The notes under the pieces are model-generated. The model had not been told where the DNA came from. It searched no databases and worked only from the letters and a program-made list of their open reading frames with translations. The translations under genes were made by a program, and so were the position numbers. Below are positions 1 to 5,186 of a DNA stretch of 5,186 bases, piece after piece. Source of the DNA: Ramlibacter sp. GTDB taxonomy: Bacteria; Pseudomonadota; Gammaproteobacteria; Burkholderiales; Burkholderiaceae_C. Within the stretch, counting starts at the first letter, position 1. Each line of letters opens with the position of its first letter. Location: positions 1 to 5,186 of the forward strand of contig JAMPXR010000218.1 in the NCBI GenBank assembly GCA_023701085.1, read 5' to 3'.

Positions 1-101
1 ATGAATTAATTCAAGAACTGACTTATCACTTCCCACCGCGCGAAGTTTAACTGATACAGGCTTATTCGAGGCTGTCGCTGCGAATTCAACATGTCACCAG
101 C
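1..101. other. AT-rich leader segment of unknown origin, abutting the cytochrome gene
   Basis: About 44 % GC by hand count, against about 70 % for the rest of the window. The frame that becomes the cytochrome has a TAA at 48-50, and the other two forward frames are also interrupted. A perfect 10-bp palindrome, GAATTAATTC, lies at 3-12, and a GAATTC lies at 82-87 close to the compositional switch. No signal-peptide coding, convincing promoter or Shine-Dalgarno sequence is seen. The first 50 bases are open in the cytochrome frame towards the left edge and could be the tail of another ORF, but I do not recognise it. The segment could be the end of a mobile element or a rearrangement/assembly junction. 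Neither identity is supported by a recognised terminal repeat. Confidence 0.5.
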
Positions 102-1523
102 GTGCCCAACATCAAGGATGATTTTTCGCTGGCCCGGCGCATGCCGATCAAGTCCGGCGACCAGCAGGGCGGCGTCGAGAAGCACGACATCGGCACCGGC
201 ACGGGCGCGCAGCGCGGCAAGGACTTCGTCGAGTCGCCCGCGCTGCTGGGCAAGGGCAACCTGGGCAACCGCCACGTCGAGTGCACCGACTGCCACAACC
301 CGCACCGCGTGACGAGGAACCGCCTGTTCAACGCCAGCGCCGCGGCGCCCGATGCGGCCGGGACGCACAACCATGCCGCCGGCCATACCAACATCGCCTC
401 GGGCGTGCTCAGGGGCAGCTACGGGGTGCAGCCGCTGTACGGGGGCGCCGCCTTCGGCACGCTGCCCACCGCATACGACGTCAAGCGCGGCGACGGCGGC
501 GTGGGTGCCAGCAGCGCCGTGGGCAGCAGCTGGGTGACACGCGAATACCAGGTCTGCCTGAAGTGCCATTCGGACTACGCCTACGACGACAACTCGCGGC
601 CCAGCCTCGGCGACAGTGGCGGGGGCACCCCGTCCGGCACCAACGGCATGACCCGCTACACCAACCAGGCGATGGAGTTCCAGGCGCCGGCGGGGCACAA
701 GGGCCTGCCGGCCAGCACCAGCGATTCCGGTGCGTACAAGGGGCCGATCCGCAGCGGCTGCGCCTTGCCGACCACGCCGTGCGGCGGCAGCTGCGTCTGC
801 TACAACGTCGACTTCCAGCTGCGCAACAACCGGTCCTGGCATCCCGTCATGGACAACACGGGGCGCACCCATGCGATCCGCGGCACCGGCATCGGCGCGT
901 GGCGCGCCCCGTGGAACGGCACCGCCGACGTCGGGACGCAGACGATGTACTGCAGCGACTGCCATGGCTCGAACACCCGCGCCGACTCGGTCGATCCGAA
1001 CTGCGTCACGGGAACGACCGGCTGCGGCGAGAACGGCGCCCCCTGGGGGCCGCACGGCTCGACCAACAACTTCATCCTCAAGGGCGTGTGGGATGCGAGC
1101 ACCTCCAACACCACCGCCAACGCGCTGTGCCTGAAATGCCACCAGCCGACCGCCAGCAGCGCGTTCAGCGGCGGCGGCCGGGGCAACCTGCACGAGTACC
1201 ACAGGGACAAGATCGGCCGCATCCAGTGCACCTGGTGCCACATGGCGGTGCCGCACGGCTGGAAGAACCGGTCCTTCCTGGTCAACCTGAACGACGTCGG
1301 GACCGAGGCGAGCCTGGCGCCGGGAACGCAGGTGCGCAACAGAACCACGGCGGGGTACACCAACGGCCCCTACTACCTGAACGCCCTGCTGAAGATCAGG
1401 ACCTTCGGCACCAGCGGCAGCTGGTCCGACACCAACTGCGGCTCGGCGGGTGCGCCCGGCAACGGCCAATCCGGCCGCGACTGGATGCGCGACTCCAACG
1501 AGAACTGCGCCAACCCGCCATGA
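102..1523 (+). CDS. Multiheme c-type cytochrome (five CxxCH), probably 5'-truncated
   Basis: A 473-residue open frame from GTG 102, with five haem-attachment motifs: CTDCH (61-65), CLKCH (152-156), CSDCH (284-288), CLKCH (343-347) and CTWCH (376-380). Many other histidines could be distal ligands (H58, H68, H89, H91, H95, H199, H247, H257, H318, H364, H367, H385). Phrases such as VECTDCHNPH and EYQVCLKCHSDYA resemble large exported multiheme cytochromes of respiratory bacteria, which carry electrons in the periplasm or at the cell surface. Eight further cysteines are not in haem motifs: C220, C227, C231, C233, C301, C308, C446 and C469. The c-type class is clear; the specific role (metal reduction, extracellular electron transfer, nitrogen or sulfur oxyanion respiration) is not. 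No signal peptide precedes the first motif although haem attachment requires export. There is also no Shine-Dalgarno before GTG 102, and the upstream DNA is compositionally foreign, so the true N-terminus, perhaps with more haems, is probably lost. The stop overlaps the next start (ATGA), indicating an operon with the maturation genes. Confidence 0.88.
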   Translation: MPNIKDDFSLARRMPIKSGDQQGGVEKHDIGTGTGAQRGKDFVESPALLGKGNLGNRHVECTDCHNPHRVTRNRLFNASAAAPDAAGTHNHAAGHTNIASGVLRGSYGVQPLYGGAAFGTLPTAYDVKRGDGGVGASSAVGSSWVTREYQVCLKCHSDYAYDDNSRPSLGDSGGGTPSGTNGMTRYTNQAMEFQAPAGHKGLPASTSDSGAYKGPIRSGCALPTTPCGGSCVCYNVDFQLRNNRSWHPVMDNTGRTHAIRGTGIGAWRAPWNGTADVGTQTMYCSDCHGSNTRADSVDPNCVTGTTGCGENGAPWGPHGSTNNFILKGVWDASTSNTTANALCLKCHQPTASSAFSGGGRGNLHEYHRDKIGRIQCTWCHMAVPHGWKNRSFLVNLNDVGTEASLAPGTQVRNRTTAGYTNGPYYLNALLKIRTFGTSGSWSDTNCGSAGAPGNGQSGRDWMRDSNENCANPP

Positions 1524-2488
1524 AGCGCCTGCTGGCCCCGCTCGCCTCGGTACGCCTGACGCTGGCGGGCTTCGCCATGCTGGCCGCCGCGATCCTCGCG
1601 ATGCTGCAACGGCCGCAGCTGCACGCCGCCGCCATCGTCGCGCCGCTGGCCCTGCTGGGCGTGAACCTGGCGGCGGCCATCGCGCTGCGCCCGGCACTGC
1701 GCCGCGGCGGCCTGGGCCTGTTCCATGGCGCGCTGCTGGTCGCGCTGCTGCTGGTCGCCTGGGGCCGCCTCACGCACTTCGACGCCCGGGTGGAGGTGGC
1801 CGAAGACGGCTTTTACGATCCCGCGCTGGTGGAGGTCACGGGGCGTGGTCCCTGGCACGGCGAGGGCTGGAGGAACCTGCAATTCCGCCAGTCGGCCTGG
1901 GAGGTGGACTACGCCCCGCGTGTCAAGCGCGCCCGCACCCGCAGCACGGTATGGCTGCCGGGCGAGACCGCGCCCCAGGTGGTGGGTGACGACACGCCGC
2001 TGGTGCTGCAGGGCTACCGGCTCTACACGACGCCCAACAAGGGCTTTGCGCCCCTGCTGGTGTGGCAGCCCGCGGGCGGCGCGCCGGTGCAGGGCGCGCT
2101 GCACCTGCCCAGCTATCCCCTGTTCGACTGGAAGCAGGAGCACGCCTGGACCGCGCCCGACGGCACGCCGCTGCGCTTCTGGCTGCGCGTCGAGCGTGCG
2201 CTGCCGGAGCACAGCGCATGGACCCTGAGCGCGCGGGACATGCCGGCCACCCTGGTGGTGGAGGTGGGCGGCGCGCGCCACGAGCTCAAGCCGGGCGGCA
2301 CCCTGGCGCTGCCGCAGGCGACGCTGCGTTACGAGCGCCTGCTGGGCTGGATGGGCTACCGCATCTTCTACGACCCGACCCTGCTGCCGCTGCTCGTCGC
2401 CTCGCTGCTGGGCGTGGCCGGGCTGGCCTGGCACCTGTGGCGGCGCACCGCGCGGCTGGCACCGAGCTTGCAGGAAGCGGCCGCATGA
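1520..2488 (+). CDS. resB: Short ResB/Ccs1-family cytochrome c biogenesis protein
   Basis: 322 residues. The topology fits the ResB (Ccs1/CcsB) subunit of System II cytochrome c maturation, which with CcsA moves haem across the inner membrane and attaches it to apocytochrome CxxCH cysteines outside. Hydrophobic segments lie at about 8-28, 36-57 and 66-83. A soluble, presumably periplasmic domain of about 200 residues (84-288) follows, then a final membrane helix (about 289-306) and a basic tail (HLWRRTAR). H69 in LFHGALLV at the start of the third helix sits where the family has its conserved membrane histidine. YDPTLLPLLVASLLG before the last helix matches the usual ResB ending. The protein is short for the family, commonly 450 residues or more, with the loss mostly in the periplasmic domain. 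It starts at an ATG overlapping the cytochrome stop and lacks a clear Shine-Dalgarno of its own, which suggests translational coupling. The next gene is its expected partner. ResB assignment is likely from topology and context; detailed motif conservation is weak, as usual for this family. Confidence 0.8.
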   Translation: MKRLLAPLASVRLTLAGFAMLAAAILAMLQRPQLHAAAIVAPLALLGVNLAAAIALRPALRRGGLGLFHGALLVALLLVAWGRLTHFDARVEVAEDGFYDPALVEVTGRGPWHGEGWRNLQFRQSAWEVDYAPRVKRARTRSTVWLPGETAPQVVGDDTPLVLQGYRLYTTPNKGFAPLLVWQPAGGAPVQGALHLPSYPLFDWKQEHAWTAPDGTPLRFWLRVERALPEHSAWTLSARDMPATLVVEVGGARHELKPGGTLALPQATLRYERLLGWMGYRIFYDPTLLPLLVASLLGVAGLAWHLWRRTARLAPSLQEAAA

Positions 2489-3327
2489 ACCCCGCCGCCC
2501 TTGCCGCCGACACCTGGGTGCTGTACCTCGGGTCCCTGCTGGTCGCCGCCGCCGCTGTGCTGGCCTGGCGCCGCATCGCGGCGGATCCCTGGCGCAGCGC
2601 GCGCCATGCCCGGCTGGCGCCCACGCTGCTGGTGGACGGGGCGCTGCTGGCGATCGCGACCGGCATTGCGCTGCGCTGGGGCCGCATCGGCCACGGGCCG
2701 TTTCTGAACATGTTCGAAATCCTGGCGAGCAGCCTGTTGAGCCTGGGCATCGCGTGGCGGATCGCGGTCTGGAGGCTGCCGGTGCTGCGCGACAGCGCGC
2801 CCGTGGTGCTGTCGCTGCTGGCGGTGATGGCCGGCTGGCTGCTCTGGGTGGACCCGGCGGATACCCACCTGCCCGCCACCTACGAAATGACGGTGCTGTG
2901 GTTCCATGTCGCGCTCGGCAAGGTGTTCCTGGGCTGCGCGCTGATTGCGACCGGGCTGGCCGGGGTCATCCTGGGACGGTCCACGCGGCGCGGCGCGCGC
3001 TGGTTCGGCCGCATGCCCCCCAATGTCGCACTGGACGCGCTGGCCTGGCGCTTCATGCTGGCCGCGCTGGTGTTCGAAAGCCTGATGCTGATCGCCGGCG
3101 CGGTCTGGGCGCAGGACGCCTGGGGCCGCTACTGGGCCTGGGACCCGCTGGAAACCTGGGCCTTCATCACCTGGATCGCGCTGGTCGCGGCGGTCCATGC
3201 GCGCATCACCTGGCGCGTGGGACCGCGCCAGGGTGCGCTGATGATCGCGGCGGTCTTCGTGATCGCCTTCCTCACATTCTTCGGCGTACCCTTCGTCAGT
3301 CTCGCGCCGCACAAGGGAGCCGTATGA
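2485..3327 (+). CDS. ccsA: CcsA/ResC-family cytochrome c biogenesis protein (haem handling)
   Basis: 280 residues with about eight hydrophobic segments (roughly 11-29, 46-64, 75-95, 104-122, 138-163, 187-209, 223-240, 252-270). This is the size and topology of CcsA/ResC, the haem-presenting half of the System II cytochrome c synthetase. The WWD signature is intact: W213-G-R-Y-W217-A-W219-D220-P-L-E-T-W, followed by FITWI. It is flanked by the expected external histidines H141 (WFHVALGK) and H238 (AVHARITW). The upstream family motif GHGPFLNMFE (69-78) and the C-terminal FFGVPFVSLAPH (264-276, with the terminal histidine) are also present, so no key residue appears to be missing. AGGAAG at 2472-2477, seven bases before the ATG, is a good ribosome-binding site. 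The start overlaps the resB-like stop by ATGA. CcmF and CcmC share the WWD motif but belong to a different gene set; the size and the ResB neighbour favour CcsA. Confidence 0.93.
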   Translation: MNPAALAADTWVLYLGSLLVAAAAVLAWRRIAADPWRSARHARLAPTLLVDGALLAIATGIALRWGRIGHGPFLNMFEILASSLLSLGIAWRIAVWRLPVLRDSAPVVLSLLAVMAGWLLWVDPADTHLPATYEMTVLWFHVALGKVFLGCALIATGLAGVILGRSTRRGARWFGRMPPNVALDALAWRFMLAALVFESLMLIAGAVWAQDAWGRYWAWDPLETWAFITWIALVAAVHARITWRVGPRQGALMIAAVFVIAFLTFFGVPFVSLAPHKGAV

Positions 3328-3866
3328 GCGATCGCTGCGTCAGGATGGAGTGGGCGGCGTTTCTTTGCGCGCTGGCCCTGTTGGCCGCGGCGCTGCTGCT
3401 GCGTCCGCCCGGCACGGTTTCCCGGCTGGAACACCAGGGGCAGATGCAGCGGGCCGAGGTGCGCCAGCGCTTCGACCAGGCCGTGGTGATGCTGCATGCG
3501 CGCCAGTACGAGCACGCCGTCACCGCCCTGCATCGCGTGATGGAACTGGCGCCCCGGATGCCCGAGGCGCAGGTCAACATGGGTTACGCGATGCTGGGCT
3601 TGCAGCGGCCGGACGCGGCCCGGGCCTTCTTCCTGGCGGCGATCGACCTGCGGCCCGGGCAGGCCAATGCCTATTACGGCCTGGCGCTGGCCGAGGAGAT
3701 GGCGCACAACTACGAAGCCGCGCTCGGCGGGATGCGCAGCTACCTGCATCTGTCGCGTGCCGACGATGTCCACCGCGCCCGCGCCCGCGCCGCGCTGTGG
3801 GAATGGGAAGAAAAGCTGGGCCGGCATGGGGCCGGCACCGCCGCGCCTGCCCCGGCCCGGCCCTGA
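3324..3866 (+). CDS. Membrane-anchored TPR protein, possible apocytochrome chaperone
   Basis: 180 residues. A single hydrophobic helix at about 10-26 is followed by a soluble helical region with about three tetratricopeptide repeats, roughly 48-78 (RQYEHAVTALHRVMELAP), 80-112 (NMGYAMLGLQRPDAARAFF...AIDLRP) and 114-147 (NAYYGLALAEEMAHNYEAAL). It ends in an Ala/Pro-rich tail. The start overlaps the ccsA stop by ATGA and is preceded by AAGGGAG at 3313-3319; an in-frame ATG at 3345 is a weaker alternative. TPR domains bind peptides. In System I, CcmI/CycH and NrfG are TPR proteins that hold apocytochrome tails for haem ligation. By position beside ResB, CcsA and a multiheme cytochrome, an analogous chaperone role is a reasonable inference, but nothing in the sequence proves it. 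The domain would face the periplasm if the anchor is oriented N-in; R4, R7 and few positive residues just after the helix are compatible with this. Confidence 0.8.
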   Translation: MSDRCVRMEWAAFLCALALLAAALLLRPPGTVSRLEHQGQMQRAEVRQRFDQAVVMLHARQYEHAVTALHRVMELAPRMPEAQVNMGYAMLGLQRPDAARAFFLAAIDLRPGQANAYYGLALAEEMAHNYEAALGGMRSYLHLSRADDVHRARARAALWEWEEKLGRHGAGTAAPAPARP

Positions 3867-3920
3867 ATCGGCTTCCCGATTCCGGGAATGGCGCGGCCCG
3901 CTTCCCGCCGGCAGGAAGCG
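3865..3920 (+). terminator. Hairpin cluster after the cytochrome-maturation operon
   Basis: Directly after the TPR gene stop, three stem-loops can be drawn: GAATCGG/CCGATTC (3865-3871 with 3876-3882, loop CTTC), TTCCCG/CGGGAA (3873-3878 with 3883-3888, loop ATTC) and CGCTTCC/GGAAGCG (3899-3905 with 3914-3920, 8-nt loop). The first two share bases and exclude one another. None is followed by a T-run, so classical intrinsic termination is weakly supported. The same dyads may instead be protein-binding sites for the downstream promoter. Confidence 0.25.
3871..3917 (+). promoter_or_regulatory. Two tandem dyad sites, candidate enhancer-binding-protein sites
   Basis: GCTTCCCG-N6-GGAA occurs twice, at 3871-3888 (counting through the final GGAA) and 3900-3917. 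Both copies have the same TTCC-N8-GGAA dyad spacing and start 29 bp apart. The dyad centres (3880.5 and 3909.5) lie about 107 and 78 bp upstream of the start point predicted from the sigma-54 element. Activators of sigma-54 promoters typically bind paired inverted repeats 80-150 bp upstream. The function is inferred; no known activator consensus is recognised. Confidence 0.45.
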
Positions 3921-3961
3921 CGGCACAGCGCGCGTCCTCTGGGCAGAGGCCACGGCCGGGT

Positions 3962-3977
3962 TGGCACGGTCTGTGCG
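3962..3977 (+). promoter_or_regulatory. Sigma-54 (RpoN) promoter, -24/-12 element
   Basis: TGGCACG (3962-3968), four bases, then GTGC (3973-3976). The invariant GG at 3963-3964 and GC at 3975-3976 are separated by exactly ten bases. The -24 half matches the consensus TGGCACG in full, and the -12 half matches TTGC at three of four positions. With C3976 as -12, transcription would begin near 3988, about 25 bases before the CBS gene ATG at 4013. The element lies between convincing genes and points into the CBS-sensor pair. Confidence 0.7.
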
Positions 3978-4012
3978 ATGAGAGAGCCGAACCCGCCATC
4001 GCGCGATGACCC

Positions 4013-4666
4013 ATGACCGGACCCAGCACACCTTTTGAACCCTTGCGTGTTTCCAGGCTGTCGCAGCAGACCGGTTACGCGCGCCCGTTCTTCCAGGTCC
4101 AGAACCCGATGAAGGTTGCCTCGTCGGCGATGGAAGTGATGACCGATCTTCGTTTCGTGAGCGCCGGCACTGTCGCCGGCGATCACGACCTGGAAACCGC
4201 GACGCAGAAGATGGTCGCCCGCGGCGTGCGCTCGCTGCTGGTGACCGATGCCCACGAGGATGTGGTCGGCATCATCACCTCGCGTGACCTGCTGGGTGGC
4301 CGGCCCGGCGAAGTCATGCGGGCACGGCGCATCCGGTTCGCGCAGCTGCGGGTCAGCGACATCATGACCGGCGGCGAGCACATCGAGGTGCTGCAGCTGG
4401 CCGACGTGCTGCACGCGCGGGTCGGCGACATCGTGGCGACGCTCAAGCATTCCGGGCGGCAACACGCGCTGGTCGCCGAGGCGGAGCCCCACTCCGGCAA
4501 GCTGCGCATCTGCGGCATCTTTTCCGCGTCCCAGATCGCGCGCCAGCTGGGTGTGCGCATCGACAAGCACGATCTTTCTGACACCTTCGCCGACATCGAC
4601 CTCGTGATGTCGGCGCAGTCCGACGTCCGGCCCGGGCCCGATCCGCGGCCGGCCCCAACCCCCTGA
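4013..4666 (+). CDS. Two-CBS-domain protein, probable regulatory/ligand-sensing
   Basis: 217 residues. An N-terminal stretch of about 38 residues (EPLRVSRLSQQ, YARPFFQVQ) precedes two CBS domains. CBS1 is about 40-97, with VMTDLRFVS at its start and GVRSLLV...VVGIITSRDLLG at its end. CBS2 is about 112-180, with VSDIMTG at its start and RQHALVAEAE...ICGIFSASQIARQLG at its end. A paired CBS module commonly binds adenine nucleotides or related ligands and passes the state to a partner. There is no attached enzyme or transporter domain, so this is a stand-alone CBS protein, presumably cytosolic. The C-terminus is a Pro-rich tail. The ATG at 4013 fits a short leader from the predicted sigma-54 start, but has no strong Shine-Dalgarno, so the exact start is less sure than the domains; an ATG at 4109 would cut the family-like N-terminal extension. 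The sensor gene begins 11 bp downstream, so the two are probably co-transcribed. Confidence 0.85.
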   Translation: MTGPSTPFEPLRVSRLSQQTGYARPFFQVQNPMKVASSAMEVMTDLRFVSAGTVAGDHDLETATQKMVARGVRSLLVTDAHEDVVGIITSRDLLGGRPGEVMRARRIRFAQLRVSDIMTGGEHIEVLQLADVLHARVGDIVATLKHSGRQHALVAEAEPHSGKLRICGIFSASQIARQLGVRIDKHDLSDTFADIDLVMSAQSDVRPGPDPRPAPTP

Positions 4667-4677
4667 AGAGAGCCCCT

Positions 4678-5186
4678 ATGCGATTCCGCCTCGTCCGATA
4701 CTTCACCCTCGCCAGCCTGGGCATGTTCGCCGCGGTCGCCATCGCGCTGGTCTATTTCGAAAGGCAGCAGGCGTCCTTCATCGAGAGCGTGCAGCGCGAG
4801 GAAATCGGCTTCATCAAGGGTGTGCAGGCCGGGTTCGCCAAGCGGCAGGACGAGGTGGCGCGCGAGGACCTGGTGGCCATCCACGAAGGCGGCAACATCA
4901 CCTTGACCCGCCTGTTCGCCAACACGCTGTGGGAAAAGGATTTCGCGCCCTTCGTCGCCAAGGCCGCGGCCGTGCCGGTCGACCACTGCCGGGACATCCC
5001 GGACGTGAAGAACGCGGACGGCAAGTCCGCGGCGCCGCCGGAAAAGAAGGCCTGCTTCGCCGAGGTCGGAGCGCGCATCCAGGCCCTGCCCGAGTTCAAG
5101 GCCCTGGACGCGAAGGTGTACGACACCATGCGCAAGACCCTGGTCTACAAGATCAAGGTGTTCGACCTGCGCGGCGTCACGGTCTA
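4678..5186 (+). CDS. Membrane-anchored sensor/signalling protein, N-terminal part only
   Basis: The open frame runs off the right edge after 169 codons, so only the N-terminal part is visible. The start is well supported by AAGAGAG at 4666-4672, five bases before ATG 4678. Basic residues (RFRLVR) precede a hydrophobic helix at about 8-26. A polar, helical and presumably periplasmic region follows, beginning FERQQASFIESVQREE. It contains a pair of cysteines (C104 and C126) around a Lys/Pro-rich loop, and near the edge the phrase KTLVYKIKVFDLRGVTV. That phrase resembles the beta-strand of extracytoplasmic sensor domains, which often reads 'D..G.v.yss'. This N-terminus is typical of histidine kinases, diguanylate cyclases and chemoreceptors. 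The output domain lies outside the window, so the class cannot be chosen. It lies 11 bp after the CBS gene, probably in the same sigma-54-driven transcript. Confidence 0.75.
   Translation, partial: MRFRLVRYFTLASLGMFAAVAIALVYFERQQASFIESVQREEIGFIKGVQAGFAKRQDEVAREDLVAIHEGGNITLTRLFANTLWEKDFAPFVAKAAAVPVDHCRDIPDVKNADGKSAAPPEKKACFAEVGARIQALPEFKALDAKVYDTMRKTLVYKIKVFDLRGVTV

Noticed and set aside
3..101. Insertion-sequence end or transposase tail
   Set aside because: The composition break and the palindrome at 3-12 are suggestive, but no known terminal inverted repeat, target duplication or transposase motif is recognised. It is kept only as an unexplained segment.
91..312. ATG at 91 as a start for the cytochrome
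   Set aside because: It is in a different frame from the CxxCH motifs and encodes no signal peptide, so it cannot rescue the missing N-terminus.
756..830. Non-canonical haem-binding motif in the Cys cluster at residues 220-233
   Set aside because: No cysteine in the cluster is followed by His or Lys in a CxnCH/K arrangement, so disulfides or metal binding are more plausible than a sixth haem.
281..1519. In-frame upstream extension of the ResB-like gene through the cytochrome
   Set aside because: The extension is Arg/Gln-rich nonsense in the cytochrome's alternate frame. The membrane-protein sequence begins exactly at ATG 1520, with the usual ATGA overlap.
6..1697. A 563-residue minus-strand open frame covering the whole cytochrome gene
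   Set aside because: Its Ala/Arg/Val-rich, low-complexity translation has no recognisable domain, and it runs opposite to a gene with five CxxCH motifs. Long antisense frames are expected in DNA this GC-rich.
2368..3312. Minus-strand open frame opposite ccsA
   Set aside because: The translation is Gln/Arg/His-rich without domains, while the + strand encodes an intact WWD membrane protein. It is a composition artefact.
3936..3949. CCTCT-GGGC-AGAGG short inverted repeat as an additional operator or terminator
   Set aside because: The 5-bp stem is short for a GC-rich region and does not share the TTCC-N8-GGAA architecture of the two upstream dyads. There is no T-run.

Overview
The window is high-GC (roughly 70 % by eye), densely coding, and all recognisable genes lie on the + strand. 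The gene families are a multiheme c-type cytochrome, System II (ResB/CcsA) cytochrome c maturation proteins, a TPR protein, a CBS-pair protein and a membrane sensor. Together they suggest a respiratory, probably betaproteobacterial genome. That taxonomic reading is an inference from gene families and composition; no marker gene is present.

Layout. Positions 1-101 are strikingly AT-rich (about 44 % GC by count) and hold no recognisable gene. At about 100 the sequence switches abruptly into the body of a multiheme cytochrome (102-1523, five CxxCH motifs). It has no visible signal peptide, so its 5' part appears to be missing. Three more genes follow with ATGA start/stop overlaps at every junction: a short ResB/Ccs1-like protein (1520-2488), a CcsA/ResC-like protein with the WWD haem-handling signature (2485-3327), and a membrane-anchored TPR protein (3324-3866). 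The four read as one translationally coupled unit: a secreted multiheme cytochrome together with its own compact haem-attachment machinery.

The 146-bp gap at 3867-4012 is the most information-rich non-coding stretch. It holds a strong sigma-54 promoter candidate (GG-N10-GC, 3962-3977). Upstream of it are two tandem dyads of identical architecture (GCTTCCCG-N6-GGAA, 29 bp apart), placed where an enhancer-binding protein would be expected. Some of the same sequence can fold into hairpins at the end of the upstream operon.

The promoter faces a second unit: a two-CBS-domain protein (4013-4666) and, 11 bp further on, the start of a membrane-anchored sensor protein (4678 to the window end, truncated), likely a histidine kinase, cyclase or chemoreceptor-type protein. 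The window therefore joins an electron-transfer/maturation operon to a separately controlled signalling operon. Whether the second regulates the first cannot be told from this sequence. No tRNA, rRNA, CRISPR array, complete insertion sequence or replication origin was seen.
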